In this document: positions 17,562 to 25,348 of the stretch, one piece after another
Layout: the number at the start of each line of letters is the position of its first letter
Numbering within the stretch: position 1 is the first letter of the stretch
Origin: Clostridia bacterium
Lineage (GTDB): Bacteria > Bacillota > Clostridia > Christensenellales > Borkfalkiaceae
DNA length: 64,000 bases
Assembly (NCBI GenBank): GCA_900766495.1
Contig: CAAFVM010000012.1
Coordinates: 13,838-77,837 of the forward strand
Direction of reading: 5' to 3'
Program-made: the position numbers and the translations under genes
Notes under the pieces: generated by a model
Told to the model about the DNA's origin: nothing
Database searches by the model: none
The model's input: only the letters and a program-made list of their open reading frames with translations

Positions 17562-18980
17562 ATGGACGAAAAAGGATTGCCCGCCGTAAACGAGCTAAAA
17601 GGAATGACTATTCATCAACTGCGCGTATGGCTGAAAAAGCTTGGAGGAACGCCGAGCAACAAGCCGAGTGCCGTTCTGGTTGAAGAAATAACCGGAATTT
17701 TAAACGGTAAACAGCCCGTTAAAAAAAGCAACCGAGGCAGAAAACCTAAATACGTTTTGCAGGAAAGCGTTGTAAACGTCAACGAAATAAAAAGCGGTTA
17801 CGCGCGTTTTAAAACCTGCGATAAGCTTCCCGCCGAGTTTTTGTCGGGCAGGAAAGCGCCGCTCAGTGCGCACGGAGTAACCGCTCCGTTCAGCGTGTCG
17901 GTAGCGTCCGACGACAAAGCAGTTCGTCGTCCGGTTATAGCCGACGGCGTACTGGTAGCCGAGTTCGAGCAGCCCTACATCGTAAACTACGACGAACGTT
18001 CGCGCAATCCCGTGTTTTATCTTAAAAACGGGATTGTTGAGTTTTATAAGCTGAAAACAGGCGATTATATAACCGGTCATGCGGTTGAAACCTCCGGCAA
18101 ATATATAACCACCGAGGTTGAAAAAATAAACGGAGTAAGCCGAGACGAATGGAAGCGCGGCGCTAATTTCGAAGACATTCCGTCGGTTTATCCGTGCGAA
18201 AGGTTTACGCTTTCGTCGGCGGTATGCTGCCGCGCGGTCGATTTGTTCAGCCCCATAGGAAAGGGCAGCCGCGTTCTTATAAAAGAAAGCGCGCGCACCA
18301 ACACCGACGCATTGCTTTCGGCTGTTTGCTCCGCCGTTCAGAATCAGGCGCATATGGTGTTTATGCCCGTTTGCGCTATGCCCGAAGATATAGGCGAATA
18401 TGCCGAAAAACTTAATAAAGCCGAGGTTGTGGCAAGCGATTTCGGAACCGACGGAGACGAGGCTCTTTCGCGTTTTTACGTTTATTACGAGCGTGCGAAA
18501 CGACTTTTCGAACAGGGCGAAGACGTGGTTATGGTTATAAATTCGCTTCAAAAGCTTTACCCGCTTATAGTAAACGCCTATAACGAAGACAAAACGGCTA
18601 ACGCCATGGCTGAGGTGAAAAGAATTCTTGCCTGCGCCAAAAATTCGGCGGAAAACGGCAGTTTTACCTTAATTGCTGTTATGGACGAAAGCGAATGCCC
18701 CGAACTTTGCGGCGAAATAGAAGAGCTGTTTAATTGCCGAATCGAACTTACGGCTGACGCGAAATATCGTTCGCTCGGCGGGGTGGACGTTTGCAAGAGT
18801 TTTTCTAAACGCATGGATAAAACCTGCGACGAAACCCGCTGCGAAGCCGTGGAAAAACTGCGCGACCTTATTATAGAAAAAGACGAACCCGCTATTTTAG
18901 CCGAGATCTTTAAAATTGCTTCCGACAACGACGAAATCGCGCTTAACGCCGATAATTTTATTAAAGAGCTGAAAGCCTGA
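17562..18980 (+). CDS. Rho-like protein with degenerate ATPase motifs
   Basis: 472 residues with the layout of transcription terminator Rho. Residues 12-50 resemble the Rho N-terminal helical domain and 125-175 the RNA-binding OB fold (FYKLKTGDYITGHAV). Then come FEDIPSVYPCERF (203-215) and RAVDLFSPIGKGSRVLI (224-240), which align well with the Rho core. The ATPase residues are lost. Where Rho has AGKT the sequence reads TNTD (246-249). The Walker B Asp is Asn327 (VVMVINSLQKL). The catalytic Glu segment reads MPVCAMPED. The KGTG R-loop is missing around 388-394. The arginine-finger SGTR is SFSK. It should not hydrolyse ATP as a normal Rho does. Possible roles: RNA-binding regulator, or modifier of an active Rho encoded elsewhere. 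The frame is intact and codon use matches its neighbours, so it is not a decaying gene. Confidence 0.78.
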   Translation: MDEKGLPAVNELKGMTIHQLRVWLKKLGGTPSNKPSAVLVEEITGILNGKQPVKKSNRGRKPKYVLQESVVNVNEIKSGYARFKTCDKLPAEFLSGRKAPLSAHGVTAPFSVSVASDDKAVRRPVIADGVLVAEFEQPYIVNYDERSRNPVFYLKNGIVEFYKLKTGDYITGHAVETSGKYITTEVEKINGVSRDEWKRGANFEDIPSVYPCERFTLSSAVCCRAVDLFSPIGKGSRVLIKESARTNTDALLSAVCSAVQNQAHMVFMPVCAMPEDIGEYAEKLNKAEVVASDFGTDGDEALSRFYVYYERAKRLFEQGEDVVMVINSLQKLYPLIVNAYNEDKTANAMAEVKRILACAKNSAENGSFTLIAVMDESECPELCGEIEELFNCRIELTADAKYRSLGGVDVCKSFSKRMDKTCDETRCEAVEKLRDLIIEKDEPAILAEIFKIASDNDEIALNADNFIKELKA

Positions 18981-19111
18981 TTTTGTTCGCGTTTAAATTA
19001 TGCCTTTAATTTTTAATGCGTTTGCGTTTTGTCTCCTGTTGAAGCCGTAAAAAAGCGATTGACGGGCGAGCGGTTAAAAACGTCGGCAACAAAAAACAAG
19101 CCGATTAACAA

Positions 19112-19723
19112 TTAAAAAAGCGATAAAAAATATTCGTATATTTCGTTGCCGCGGTTTTCCATTCTTTCGGGGTGAAACTGTACGGCAACGATTTTTTTAT
19201 TTAAATTCTGTATGGCTTCTATTGTTCCGTCGGGCGCCCGCGCACAGATTTTCAGCCCCGCTCCCACAATTTTTACCGCCTGTTTATGCGCCGAATTAAC
19301 CGTAAATTTCTCGCCGAAAAGTTTATATGTAAAACCGCCTTGCGTGCTGAATATCGGGTGGTAAACGTCGGTTCCCGCGGCGTAGTGCATGTCGGCGCGC
19401 CTGATTTTTTGCTCTAACGTTCCGCGAAAATAAACGTTGAGCATCTGCATGCCGCGGCATACCCCCATAATAGGCTTGTTTTGCTTTAAAAAAACGGCTA
19501 TAAGGTATTGTTCCGCGCAGTCGCGTTTTAAATCTACGCCGGTGCAGAACCGTTCGGCGCTGTTATAAAAACATGGCGAAACGTCGCCGCCGCCCGGCAA
19601 AAGCAAGCCGTCGCACTCGCGCGAAAGTTCGGCGTTTTCGCTTATAACCGCCTGTGCGCCCGCGTCGTTCAACGCGCGCGCGTAATTATCGTAACCTTTG
19701 CCGTAAATAAAAATTTTTTTCAT
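19112..19723 (-). CDS. Class I glutamine amidotransferase-like hydrolase (PuuD/gamma-Glu-GABA hydrolase family)
   Basis: 203 residues. The nucleophile elbow GVCRGMQMLN (Cys near 87) and the catalytic QFHPERM His-x-Glu pair (near 181) define the triad, with the oxyanion-loop LLLPGGGDVSP near 40. It is shorter than typical PuuD (about 250 residues), mainly in the first 30 residues. Members cleave gamma-glutamyl amides. A polyamine link is possible given the pot operon 4 kb away, but the two are not adjacent. Start ATG 19723. Confidence 0.8.
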   Translation of the reverse strand: MKKIFIYGKGYDNYARALNDAGAQAVISENAELSRECDGLLLPGGGDVSPCFYNSAERFCTGVDLKRDCAEQYLIAVFLKQNKPIMGVCRGMQMLNVYFRGTLEQKIRRADMHYAAGTDVYHPIFSTQGGFTYKLFGEKFTVNSAHKQAVKIVGAGLKICARAPDGTIEAIQNLNKKIVAVQFHPERMENRGNEIYEYFLSLF

Positions 19724-19787
19724 ACTAACATACTACGCAAAATTTGTTTGTTTTGCCATAGCGTTTTTACGTTCGGTTGCGTTAAGG

Positions 19788-19817
19788 TTGACAAAAAGCG
19801 GTTTTAAATGTTAGTAT
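19788..19817 (+). promoter_or_regulatory. Possible promoter of the nucleosidase gene
   Basis: TTGACA at 19788-19793 and TAGTAT at 19812-19817 with an 18-nt spacer and extended TGT. The -10 is imperfect. Confidence 0.4.
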
Positions 19818-19914
19818 AAATAAAGAAAACATTATTTTTGTTTCAGCCGCGGTTGTTGTTTGTAATATCGTTATATTTTGCCGCGACGGAAGACGGAAAA
19901 AGGAAAAAAATAAA

Positions 19915-20589
19915 ATGCAAAAAATAGGACTTGTTATAGCCATTGAAGAAGAGTTTAAAGTATTTTTAAAAAAGCTTGGCGGAGCGAAAAACGTTAAAGC
20001 GGGTGCCTATGACGTGTGCGAATGCCGTGCGGGCGATAAAATTGTGTATGCTGTGAAGACGGGGGCGGGTGAGCTTTGCGCCGCGGCGGCAACTCAATTT
20101 TTAATAACGGCGTTCGGCGCAGAGCTTATAGTGAACGCCGGCGTTTGCGGAAATTTAAGTAAAAATTTAAAAATATTAGATACCGTCGTCGTAAAAGAGG
20201 TGGTTCACTATCAGTACGACATATCCGCCGTAGACAACTGCGCCGTGGGCAAATACGAACAGTTCGAAAGCGTGAACATTCCGTCGGATGAGTTTTTCCG
20301 CGAAAAAGTGCTGTCGTCGTTTGATTTCATAAAAGAGGCGCGTTGCGCTTCGGGCGATAAATTTATTGCGGAAAAAGCCGATAAAGAATATTTGGCGAAA
20401 AATTTCGGCGCGGAAATATGCGAAATGGAAGCGGCTGGCATAATTATAACCTGCAAGAAAAACGGCGTGCCTTGCCTTATCGTAAAATCGGTTAGCGACG
20501 ATTGCGACGATATGGACTTTTTAACATACGTTGAAAAAGCCGCCGAGCAGGTTTCGGACGCGGTTATAAAAACCGTTTCCGCGCTGTAA
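19915..20589 (+). CDS. 5'-methylthioadenosine/S-adenosylhomocysteine nucleosidase
   Basis: 224 residues of the PNP/UDP phosphorylase superfamily, Pfs type. It hydrolyses the N-glycosidic bond of MTA and SAH, returning adenine and a thioribose for methionine salvage and removing the SAH product inhibitor. Seen: the N-terminal VIAIEEEFKVFL with the catalytic Glu, VNAGVCGNL near 80, CEMEAAGI near 174 (the ribose-binding Met-Glu pair), and the catalytic Asp in VKSVSDD near 198. Some substitutions from classical Pfs (KTGAGELCAA in place of the usual SGIGKVNAA) make it a divergent member. Polyamine and SAM metabolism (metK, pot operon) are elsewhere in the window. Confidence 0.82.
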   Translation: MQKIGLVIAIEEEFKVFLKKLGGAKNVKAGAYDVCECRAGDKIVYAVKTGAGELCAAAATQFLITAFGAELIVNAGVCGNLSKNLKILDTVVVKEVVHYQYDISAVDNCAVGKYEQFESVNIPSDEFFREKVLSSFDFIKEARCASGDKFIAEKADKEYLAKNFGAEICEMEAAGIIITCKKNGVPCLIVKSVSDDCDDMDFLTYVEKAAEQVSDAVIKTVSAL

Positions 20590-20615
20590 AATTTTAACCG
20601 AAAAATGTAAATAAA

Positions 20616-20650
20616 AAACGCGGAAAAATAAAGCCGCGTTTAATTTTTTA
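20616..20650. terminator. Terminator after the nucleosidase gene
   Basis: Stem AAACGCGG / CCGCGTTT with a 10-nt A-rich loop and a T-rich tail. It lies between convergent genes and may serve both. Confidence 0.7.
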
Positions 20651-20727
20651 TGTTAATAAAAAGGTTGATAATAAAGGACGGGAAATAAGTTATGCGCGCT
20701 TATTAAAACAACTGTTTAAGAAAGCAG

Positions 20728-21165
20728 TCAAATATAATCTTTCAATTTTTCTTCGCTGTTTTCTTCGAACACGCGGAATTTTTTCAAAAGTTCCAACACC
20801 TCTTTATCTATAAGCGCGCCGCTTTCCGAAATATCGCGTATAAGTTCGGTAACGCCCATAACTGTGCCTTTCATAGTCATTTCGGCAATGTGCGAATCGG
20901 AATCGTCAACCATGGTTTTCATTTTTATAGAAGCCGCAACCATCGACTTTTTCATTCCGCCCACGTCGGTGAGTTCTATGCCTTTTTCGTGGGCGAGGGC
21001 GGCTGCTTCGGTTATGAGTTTTTCGTATCCGTCGCGTTCCGCAAGCAGTTCTTCTTTTAAACCTCCCTGTGCTTTGGGGATAACGTCGTCGAGCGATACG
21101 AGCGCCATTTGCGCGTTTTTGTAACAATTTTGCAATACCGTTTGGGTAATTTTTTGTGTTTCCAT
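20728..21165 (-). CDS. Helical protein of unknown function, possible four-helix (ferritin-like) bundle
   Basis: 145 residues, almost entirely predicted helix, no signal and no membrane segment. I recognise the general type as a conserved Clostridial hypothetical: an N-terminal helix with YKNAQMALVSLDDVIPKAQ, a central GMKKSMVAASIKMKTM helix and a DSDSHIAEMTMKGTVMGV segment. The His/Glu/Met content of the last part recalls ferritin-like or DUF2383-type bundles, but no clear di-iron ExxH pair is seen. It is monocistronic, convergent with the nucleosidase gene and divergent from rplU. Confidence 0.6.
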   Translation of the reverse strand: METQKITQTVLQNCYKNAQMALVSLDDVIPKAQGGLKEELLAERDGYEKLITEAAALAHEKGIELTDVGGMKKSMVAASIKMKTMVDDSDSHIAEMTMKGTVMGVTELIRDISESGALIDKEVLELLKKFRVFEENSEEKLKDYI

Positions 21166-21271
21166 ACGGTATTAGTATCGGCTTTCGATGGCTAAAATAT
21201 ACCGTTGCCGAGCAAACTGAAATAAATATTTTAAAAGGCGGGGCGTTTTTTGTTAAACGGCTTAAAAACGT

Positions 21272-21301
21272 TTGACAAAACCTATTGTTTTTTGTTATTC
21301 T
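21272..21301 (+). promoter_or_regulatory. Promoter of rplU-rpmA
   Basis: Consensus -35 TTGACA (21272-21277) and an extended -10 TGT-TATTCT (21296-21301), spacer 18. The start point would be near 21308. Confidence 0.6.
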
Positions 21302-21307
21302 TTTAAA

Positions 21308-21384
21308 GACCGCTCGGATAAGGCTGTAAGTGCGCTCGCGCCGCCGATTGCTCCGGCGAGATTAGACAGGAGGATTTTTGTAAG
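21308..21384 (+). promoter_or_regulatory. rplU 5' leader, candidate L21 autoregulatory leader
   Basis: About 75 nt of GC-rich, foldable sequence (for example CGCTCGCGCCGCCGAT and GCTCCGGCGAG) in an otherwise AT-rich gap. In Firmicutes an L21 leader RNA sits in exactly this place. I infer it from position; the consensus was not checked. Confidence 0.45.
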
Positions 21385-21693
21385 ATGTATGCTATTATCG
21401 AAAACGGAAGCAAGCAGTACACCGTTAAAGTCGGCGACGTTGTAAGATTTGAAAAACTTAACGCCAACGTCGGCGAAAACGTTGAATTTAACGTTCTGCT
21501 CGTATCCGACGAGAACGGAATTAAAGCCGGCGCCGACGCGCAGGGTTTTAAAGCCACGGGTGAGGTGCTTGCGCAAGACAAGGCTAAAAAAGTCATCGTT
21601 TACAAGTACAAAGCCAAAAAGAACGAAAGAAGAAAACACGGTCACAGACAACCCTATACGGCTGTAAAAATCAGCGCGATAGAGGCTAAATAA
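21385..21693 (+). CDS. rplU: 50S ribosomal protein L21
   Basis: 102 residues, normal length. Signature features: MYAIIENGSKQYTVKVGD at the start and the C-terminal basic KNERRKHGHRQPYTAVKI, which binds 23S rRNA. A good AGGAGG lies 12 nt upstream. It is the first gene of a two-gene operon with rpmA (15-nt gap). Confidence 0.97.
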   Translation: MYAIIENGSKQYTVKVGDVVRFEKLNANVGENVEFNVLLVSDENGIKAGADAQGFKATGEVLAQDKAKKVIVYKYKAKKNERRKHGHRQPYTAVKISAIEAK

Positions 21694-21708
21694 GGAGGAA
21701 TAATTGCT

Positions 21709-21984
21709 ATGATGTTTTTAATCAGATTATTTGCTCATAAAAAAGGCGTAGGTAGTTCCAGAAACGGACGTGACAGCGCGGCTAAACGCCTCGGCGTTAA
21801 ACGTGCCGACGGTCAGACCGTATCTGCCGGCAGCATTCTTGTTCGCCAGAGAGGCACCAAGATTCATCCCGGTAACAACGTTGGTATCGGTAGCGACGAT
21901 ACTTTGTACGCTCTTACCGACGGCGTGGTTAAATTCGAACGCCTCGGCAGGGATAAAAAGCAAGTCAGCATTTACGCGAAGTAA
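21709..21984 (+). CDS. rpmA: 50S ribosomal protein L27 with Firmicutes-type N-terminal extension
   Basis: 91 residues. The mature protein begins [15 protein letters not shown]; ahead of it is the extension MMFLIRLF, which matches the cleavable leader (…LFF/AHKKG) that the protease Prp removes in Firmicutes before L27 can work in the peptidyl-transferase centre. The prp gene normally lies between rplU and rpmA, but here the gap is only 15 nt, so Prp must be encoded elsewhere. GGAGG is present with a slightly long spacing to the double ATG at 21709/21712. Confidence 0.96.
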   Translation: MMFLIRLFAHKKGVGSSRNGRDSAAKRLGVKRADGQTVSAGSILVRQRGTKIHPGNNVGIGSDDTLYALTDGVVKFERLGRDKKQVSIYAK

Positions 21985-22000
21985 TTTGCAAATTTTAACG

Positions 22001-22031
22001 GCGTCGGAAGCGTGTGCTTTCGGCGCTTTTA
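22001..22031 (+). terminator. Terminator of rplU-rpmA
   Basis: 11-bp stem GCGTCGGAAGC / GCTTTCGGCGC (two G-U pairs) with a GTGT loop and TTTT tail. Confidence 0.7.
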
Positions 22032-22076
22032 TTATATTTTTACGTATTGCCGTAAGGCTTTAACTTACAAAAGACA

Positions 22077-22931
22077 ATGAAAAAATTAACTTTTTCGTCG
22101 GATTATTTCAGTCCGGCCCAAACGCTTGAATGCGGGCAGATTTTCAGGTTTAAAAAGGCGCCTTTAAGCGGCGAAAACAATAACGGTTACGTGGTTTTTT
22201 CGCGCGATAAAGCTTGTTTTTTGGCGGAAGAAAACAACCGAACCTGCGTTTATTGCCTGCCCGAAGACGAGGAATATTTTTATAATTATTTCGACGAAAG
22301 CGAAAATTACGGCGAAATATTTACCCGTGCGAAAAACTGCGGAGTAGACGTTCTTGCAAAAGCCGCCGAAAGCGGTAAGGGCATAAGAATTTTACGGCAA
22401 GACCCGGAAGAAATGCTTTATTCTTTCGTTATTTCGCAAAACAACAACATTCCGCGCATTAAAAAAATCATAAACGGTTTGTGCGAGGCTTTGGGCGAGA
22501 AAAAAACTATAAACGGGTTCGAATACCGCGCGTTTCCAAAAACGCAGGTTTTAGCCGAACAAACCGAGGAATTTTTTGTTTCTATGGGTCTTGGTTACCG
22601 CGCGGGGTATATGAAAAATTTGTCGGAAGAACTTAAAAACGGCTTGCTCGAAGAAGCTTCGTCGTTAAGCGGAGAAAAGCTTAAAGCCCGCCTTTTGAAA
22701 ATAAAGGGAATAGGCGAAAAGGTAGCCGATTGCGCCTGCCTTTTCGGCTTTCACAAAACCGACAGTTTTCCCGTAGACGTGTGGCTTGAAAAGGTTTACC
22801 GCGAGGATTTTAAGGGCGAACTTACCGACAGAAAGAAAATAACCGCGTATTTCACCCAGAAATTCGGTCAGGATTCGGGTTATTTTCAGCAATATTTGTT
22901 TTATTACAAGCGTTCGATAGAGAAAAAATAA
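22077..22931 (+). CDS. OGG1-like 8-oxoguanine DNA glycosylase/AP lyase
   Basis: 284 residues. An N-terminal TBP-like domain (SPAQTLECGQIFRF, about 12-25, as in OGG1) is followed by the HhH-GPD fold. The hairpin and catalytic region reads KIKGIGEKVADCACLF (about 207-222), where the Lys after GIGE is the Schiff-base nucleophile, and the catalytic Asp is in SFPVDVWLEK (about 230). It removes 8-oxoG opposite C and nicks the abasic site. Eukaryote-like OGG1 proteins are common in Clostridia. No ribosome-binding site of note. The gene ends at the repeat-rich stretch. Confidence 0.88.
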   Translation: MKKLTFSSDYFSPAQTLECGQIFRFKKAPLSGENNNGYVVFSRDKACFLAEENNRTCVYCLPEDEEYFYNYFDESENYGEIFTRAKNCGVDVLAKAAESGKGIRILRQDPEEMLYSFVISQNNNIPRIKKIINGLCEALGEKKTINGFEYRAFPKTQVLAEQTEEFFVSMGLGYRAGYMKNLSEELKNGLLEEASSLSGEKLKARLLKIKGIGEKVADCACLFGFHKTDSFPVDVWLEKVYREDFKGELTDRKKITAYFTQKFGQDSGYFQQYLFYYKRSIEKK

Positions 22932-22996
22932 GTTGTGATGCCGGCTTCTTCACGGCGTTCGGAATGACGGTGTAGAGGTATACCAACCGAACGGTA

Positions 22997-23035
22997 CGTT
23001 TCCACGAGATTCCTCGGCTTCGCTCGGAATGACAG
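22997..23035 (+). repeat. Type-1 hairpin repeat copy
   Basis: Constant flank CGTTTCCACGAGAT, hairpin core TTCCTCGGCTTCGCTCGGAA, then TGACAG. Same core as the copies at 23107-23146 and 49801-49838. Confidence 0.75.
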
Positions 23036-23106
23036 ACGGGGGCTTACCCCTTGCGGAGGAATACTTAAACACCCGTACAAACTTGCCACGGGGAAGAAGA
23101 AAGGTT

Positions 23107-23146
23107 TCGTTTCCACGAGATTCCTCGGCTTCGCTCGAAATGACAG
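23107..23146 (+). repeat. Type-1 hairpin repeat copy
   Basis: Nearly identical to the copy 110 bp upstream (one change, CTCGAAAT for CTCGGAAT). Confidence 0.75.
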
Positions 23147-23264
23147 GAAGTAGTGGAAAAACGTTTCATTCGGAATGACAAGGTGTGTCGTAAAAAAACG
23201 CGCCACTCAAAATAATAGAGAGTATTAAAAACGCCGGAGCGGCGTTACATGCAATAACAAAAGC

Positions 23265-23283
23265 GGGCGACCGCTGGTCGCCC
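23265..23283. repeat. GGGCGACC palindrome
   Basis: GGGCGACC, GCT loop, GGTCGCCC: perfect 8-bp stem followed by CCTACAAA. Such GGGCG...CGCCC palindromes are a different repeat type from the hairpin family around it. A 7-bp stem AACGCCG/CGGCGTT lies at 23230-23246. Confidence 0.6.
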
Positions 23284-23404
23284 CTACAAACAGAAAACGA
23301 GTCATTAAACAAAATACTAAATGCTCGCATAAATTTTCCGATGGTAATAAAAGAACAGAAAACTAACGTATAGGTTGATTAACGATACAAAACAAAAAAG
23401 TTTT

Positions 23405-23435
23405 CTGTCATGTTGAGCTTGTCGAAACATCCAGG
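23405..23435 (-). repeat. Type-2 hairpin repeat copy, inverted
   Basis: On the minus strand: ATGTTTCGACAAGCTCAACATGACAG. It has the same outer ATGACAG end as type 1 but a different hairpin. Matches 49875-49909 and 55015-55060. Confidence 0.7.
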
Positions 23436-23547
23436 CGAAGCCGCACGCTTGACGACGGCGATACCTAATCCTCGCGGAGGAAAACTTCAACGCCCGTAAA
23501 ACTTTGGCGCGGGGAATTAGAAAGATGTGCGGGGAAGAAGAAAAAAG

Positions 23548-23573
23548 AAAAGCGACCTGAAAAGGTCGCTTTT
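23548..23573 (-). terminator. Terminator of the pot operon
   Basis: Perfect 11-bp stem AAAAGCGACCT / AGGTCGCTTTT with a 4-nt loop; on the minus strand it ends in a T-rich run. Confidence 0.85.
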
Positions 23574-23649
23574 AGTTTACAAGAATTTATCTTCTTTTAG
23601 TTTATAAAAATTTATATTCTTTTAAAAAATTAAAATCTTATTTTTTTCG

Positions 23650-25338
23650 TTAAATTCTTATTTCTTCCGAAGAAACAAGAGTATAACCTTTCTTGCCGTG
23701 ACGGTCGAACCAGCCTTTGTCTATTGCCAGATAAACGAGCAGTGCGATTATAAATACGCCGAGAACGATGCCCACGGCAAGCAGCATAAAGTCGCTGTTT
23801 CCTTCTTTGGCTTCCGCCCACATAACGTTGAGCCGTTCGAGATCGGAGTTGTTCATAAATCCCATAACCGTGCAACGAATAACCGTGTCGTAGTCGGGGT
23901 ATTGCGCCGAGAACTGCCGTCCGAGCGTATCGGTATAAACTATTGCGGGTTCGCCGTTTTCAAGGTGGAACAAATAGCTTAAATCTACCTTATAAACATC
24001 CACGCGCTCGCCGTCCTCGCTTTCGTAATAATAAACCTCTTCGCCGTCTACTATTTCGGTTTTAAGATCTACGTCGACAAGTTCTGTTTCTTCGTCTTCG
24101 GTTTCAACGTAGGTCCGGTAAACTTTTTCGCCTGCTTCGTTTGTGGTTTCGCGGATAAGTCCGTAAGTTTCCACAGCGTAATCAAGCACTTCGTCGGTTG
24201 CAATCGAAGTGGTATAACCTATGAAGTCCATATTTTGAACGGCGTTTGAAGGCGTTTGCAGAAAATCGATAAACGCCTGCGCAAGTTCTACGTCGGCGCC
24301 CTTGGGCATAACCCAACCGTCGAAGAATATGTTGCTGCCTTCAACCGGAACGCTGTAATTGAGCTCTGCCGTGTTGTTTCCCACCTCTTCGGGGTCTTCG
24401 GCAAAATCCATAGCGTAAACCGCGTCGCCGCTCCATGCGAAGTTTATCCATATTTTACCTGCAGCCATATCTTTTTTACCGCTGTCGACTTCATAACCGA
24501 AAAGTAAATCTTTAAGGTTTTTAAGGTCTTTGCCGGTTATTTCGAGCGCCTCTGGCGTAACCCGGTTGAATACTTCGGTGAGCAGGGCATTGTATGCTGC
24601 CGAATTACCTTTAAGGTCTCCGTTTTTAAAGCGTTCGGCATAACCCAGAAGTTCTTCGGAGTAAGCGTTTCCGAGTGCTAAAATATAGCTGTCGCGCACG
24701 CTGTCTTTTATGGTGCTTTTGTTTTTGTATTTCTCGTTCCACACAACCGACCAGTGTTCCGCGTCGCTTTCGGGAACGTATTCGGGGTTATAAACGTAGC
24801 CCATGGTTCCCCACATATAACAGCAGGCGTAATCGTAAACGCTTTCGGTTGCTTCGGGAGAAAGTTTAAGTGTTTTGAAAAGCGATGAAATATACGGTGA
24901 AACGCTTGCGTCGTAAATTCCTACGCCTGTGTTTCCGCTTATTTTGCTTTGTTTTGTGCGGTCGAGTTTTTCAAGCATTCCCTCGTTCATCATTTTTAAA
25001 ATCATATATTCCGAGGGGCAGACCAGATCGTAGTTGGGGTTCATTTTAAGCTCGGTATACATATTCTCGCAAGTGCCTTGCGTGGAATATTCGACCGTAA
25101 CGCGTTCGCCTGTTTTTTCATAGTAATAATCTTCGAAATCGCGAATCATTTTGGGCTTGGGGTCGGAGTTTTCGCTGCTGTCGTAAATGTAATCTTCCCA
25201 GCTCATAACGTGCAAAACTCTGCCGCTTGCCGCCTGCGCCTTTTTCTGCGGAACAGGGGCGTAAGCTATCCCCGTAACGAGCAAGGCCGCCAACGCCGCG
25301 GGCGCGAATTTAAACTTTGCGTTTTTGTTGTTTTTCAT
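23650..25338 (-). CDS. potD: Spermidine/putrescine-binding protein with insert and C-terminal membrane anchor
   Basis: 562 residues, well over the 350 or so usual for PotD. An export signal (about 1-38) precedes the binding protein (HVMSWEDYI..., YDLVCPSEYMI, WGTMGYVYN, INFAWSGDAVYAM, FFDGWVMPKGA), which matches PotD-type type 2 binding folds. After about residue 390 there is an acidic insert of about 80 residues (ETEDEETELVDVDL), then the last PotD-like part, and a C-terminal membrane helix (about 525-548) with a short basic cytoplasmic tail. The receptor therefore looks tethered by its C-terminus rather than by a lipid. Last gene of potABCD; 10 nt after potC. Confidence 0.87.
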   Translation of the reverse strand: MKNNKNAKFKFAPAALAALLVTGIAYAPVPQKKAQAASGRVLHVMSWEDYIYDSSENSDPKPKMIRDFEDYYYEKTGERVTVEYSTQGTCENMYTELKMNPNYDLVCPSEYMILKMMNEGMLEKLDRTKQSKISGNTGVGIYDASVSPYISSLFKTLKLSPEATESVYDYACCYMWGTMGYVYNPEYVPESDAEHWSVVWNEKYKNKSTIKDSVRDSYILALGNAYSEELLGYAERFKNGDLKGNSAAYNALLTEVFNRVTPEALEITGKDLKNLKDLLFGYEVDSGKKDMAAGKIWINFAWSGDAVYAMDFAEDPEEVGNNTAELNYSVPVEGSNIFFDGWVMPKGADVELAQAFIDFLQTPSNAVQNMDFIGYTTSIATDEVLDYAVETYGLIRETTNEAGEKVYRTYVETEDEETELVDVDLKTEIVDGEEVYYYESEDGERVDVYKVDLSYLFHLENGEPAIVYTDTLGRQFSAQYPDYDTVIRCTVMGFMNNSDLERLNVMWAEAKEGNSDFMLLAVGIVLGVFIIALLVYLAIDKGWFDRHGKKGYTLVSSEEIRI

Positions 25339-25348
25339 TTGCGTTTCC

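Larger units (their letters stand above)
22932..23649. repeat. 718-bp non-coding stretch packed with dispersed repeats
   Basis: No credible gene. Hairpin-repeat copies at about 22940-22969 (partial), 22997-23035, 23107-23146 and 23165-23181 (minimal). A distal module (CCTTGCGGAGGAATACTT type) occurs at 23049-23075 and again as CCTCGCGGAGGAAAACTT at 23470. An inverted type-2 copy lies at 23405-23435. Two unrelated palindromes lie at 23230-23246 and 23265-23283. The pot-operon terminator closes the stretch. Confidence 0.75.

Noticed and set aside
17562..18980. Rho-like gene as a pseudogene
   Set aside because: No frameshift or stop, normal length, matching codon use, and changes concentrated at catalytic residues rather than spread evenly.
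22997..23146. Repeats considered as a CRISPR array
   Set aside because: Only two close copies at irregular spacing, no unique spacers of constant length, no cas genes, and the same sequence is scattered in other gaps.
22904..23206. 100-codon frame on the minus strand ending near the glycosylase
   Set aside because: Built from the repeat sequence itself (SFRAKPRNLVET appears twice), a known kind of artefact of this type of repeat.
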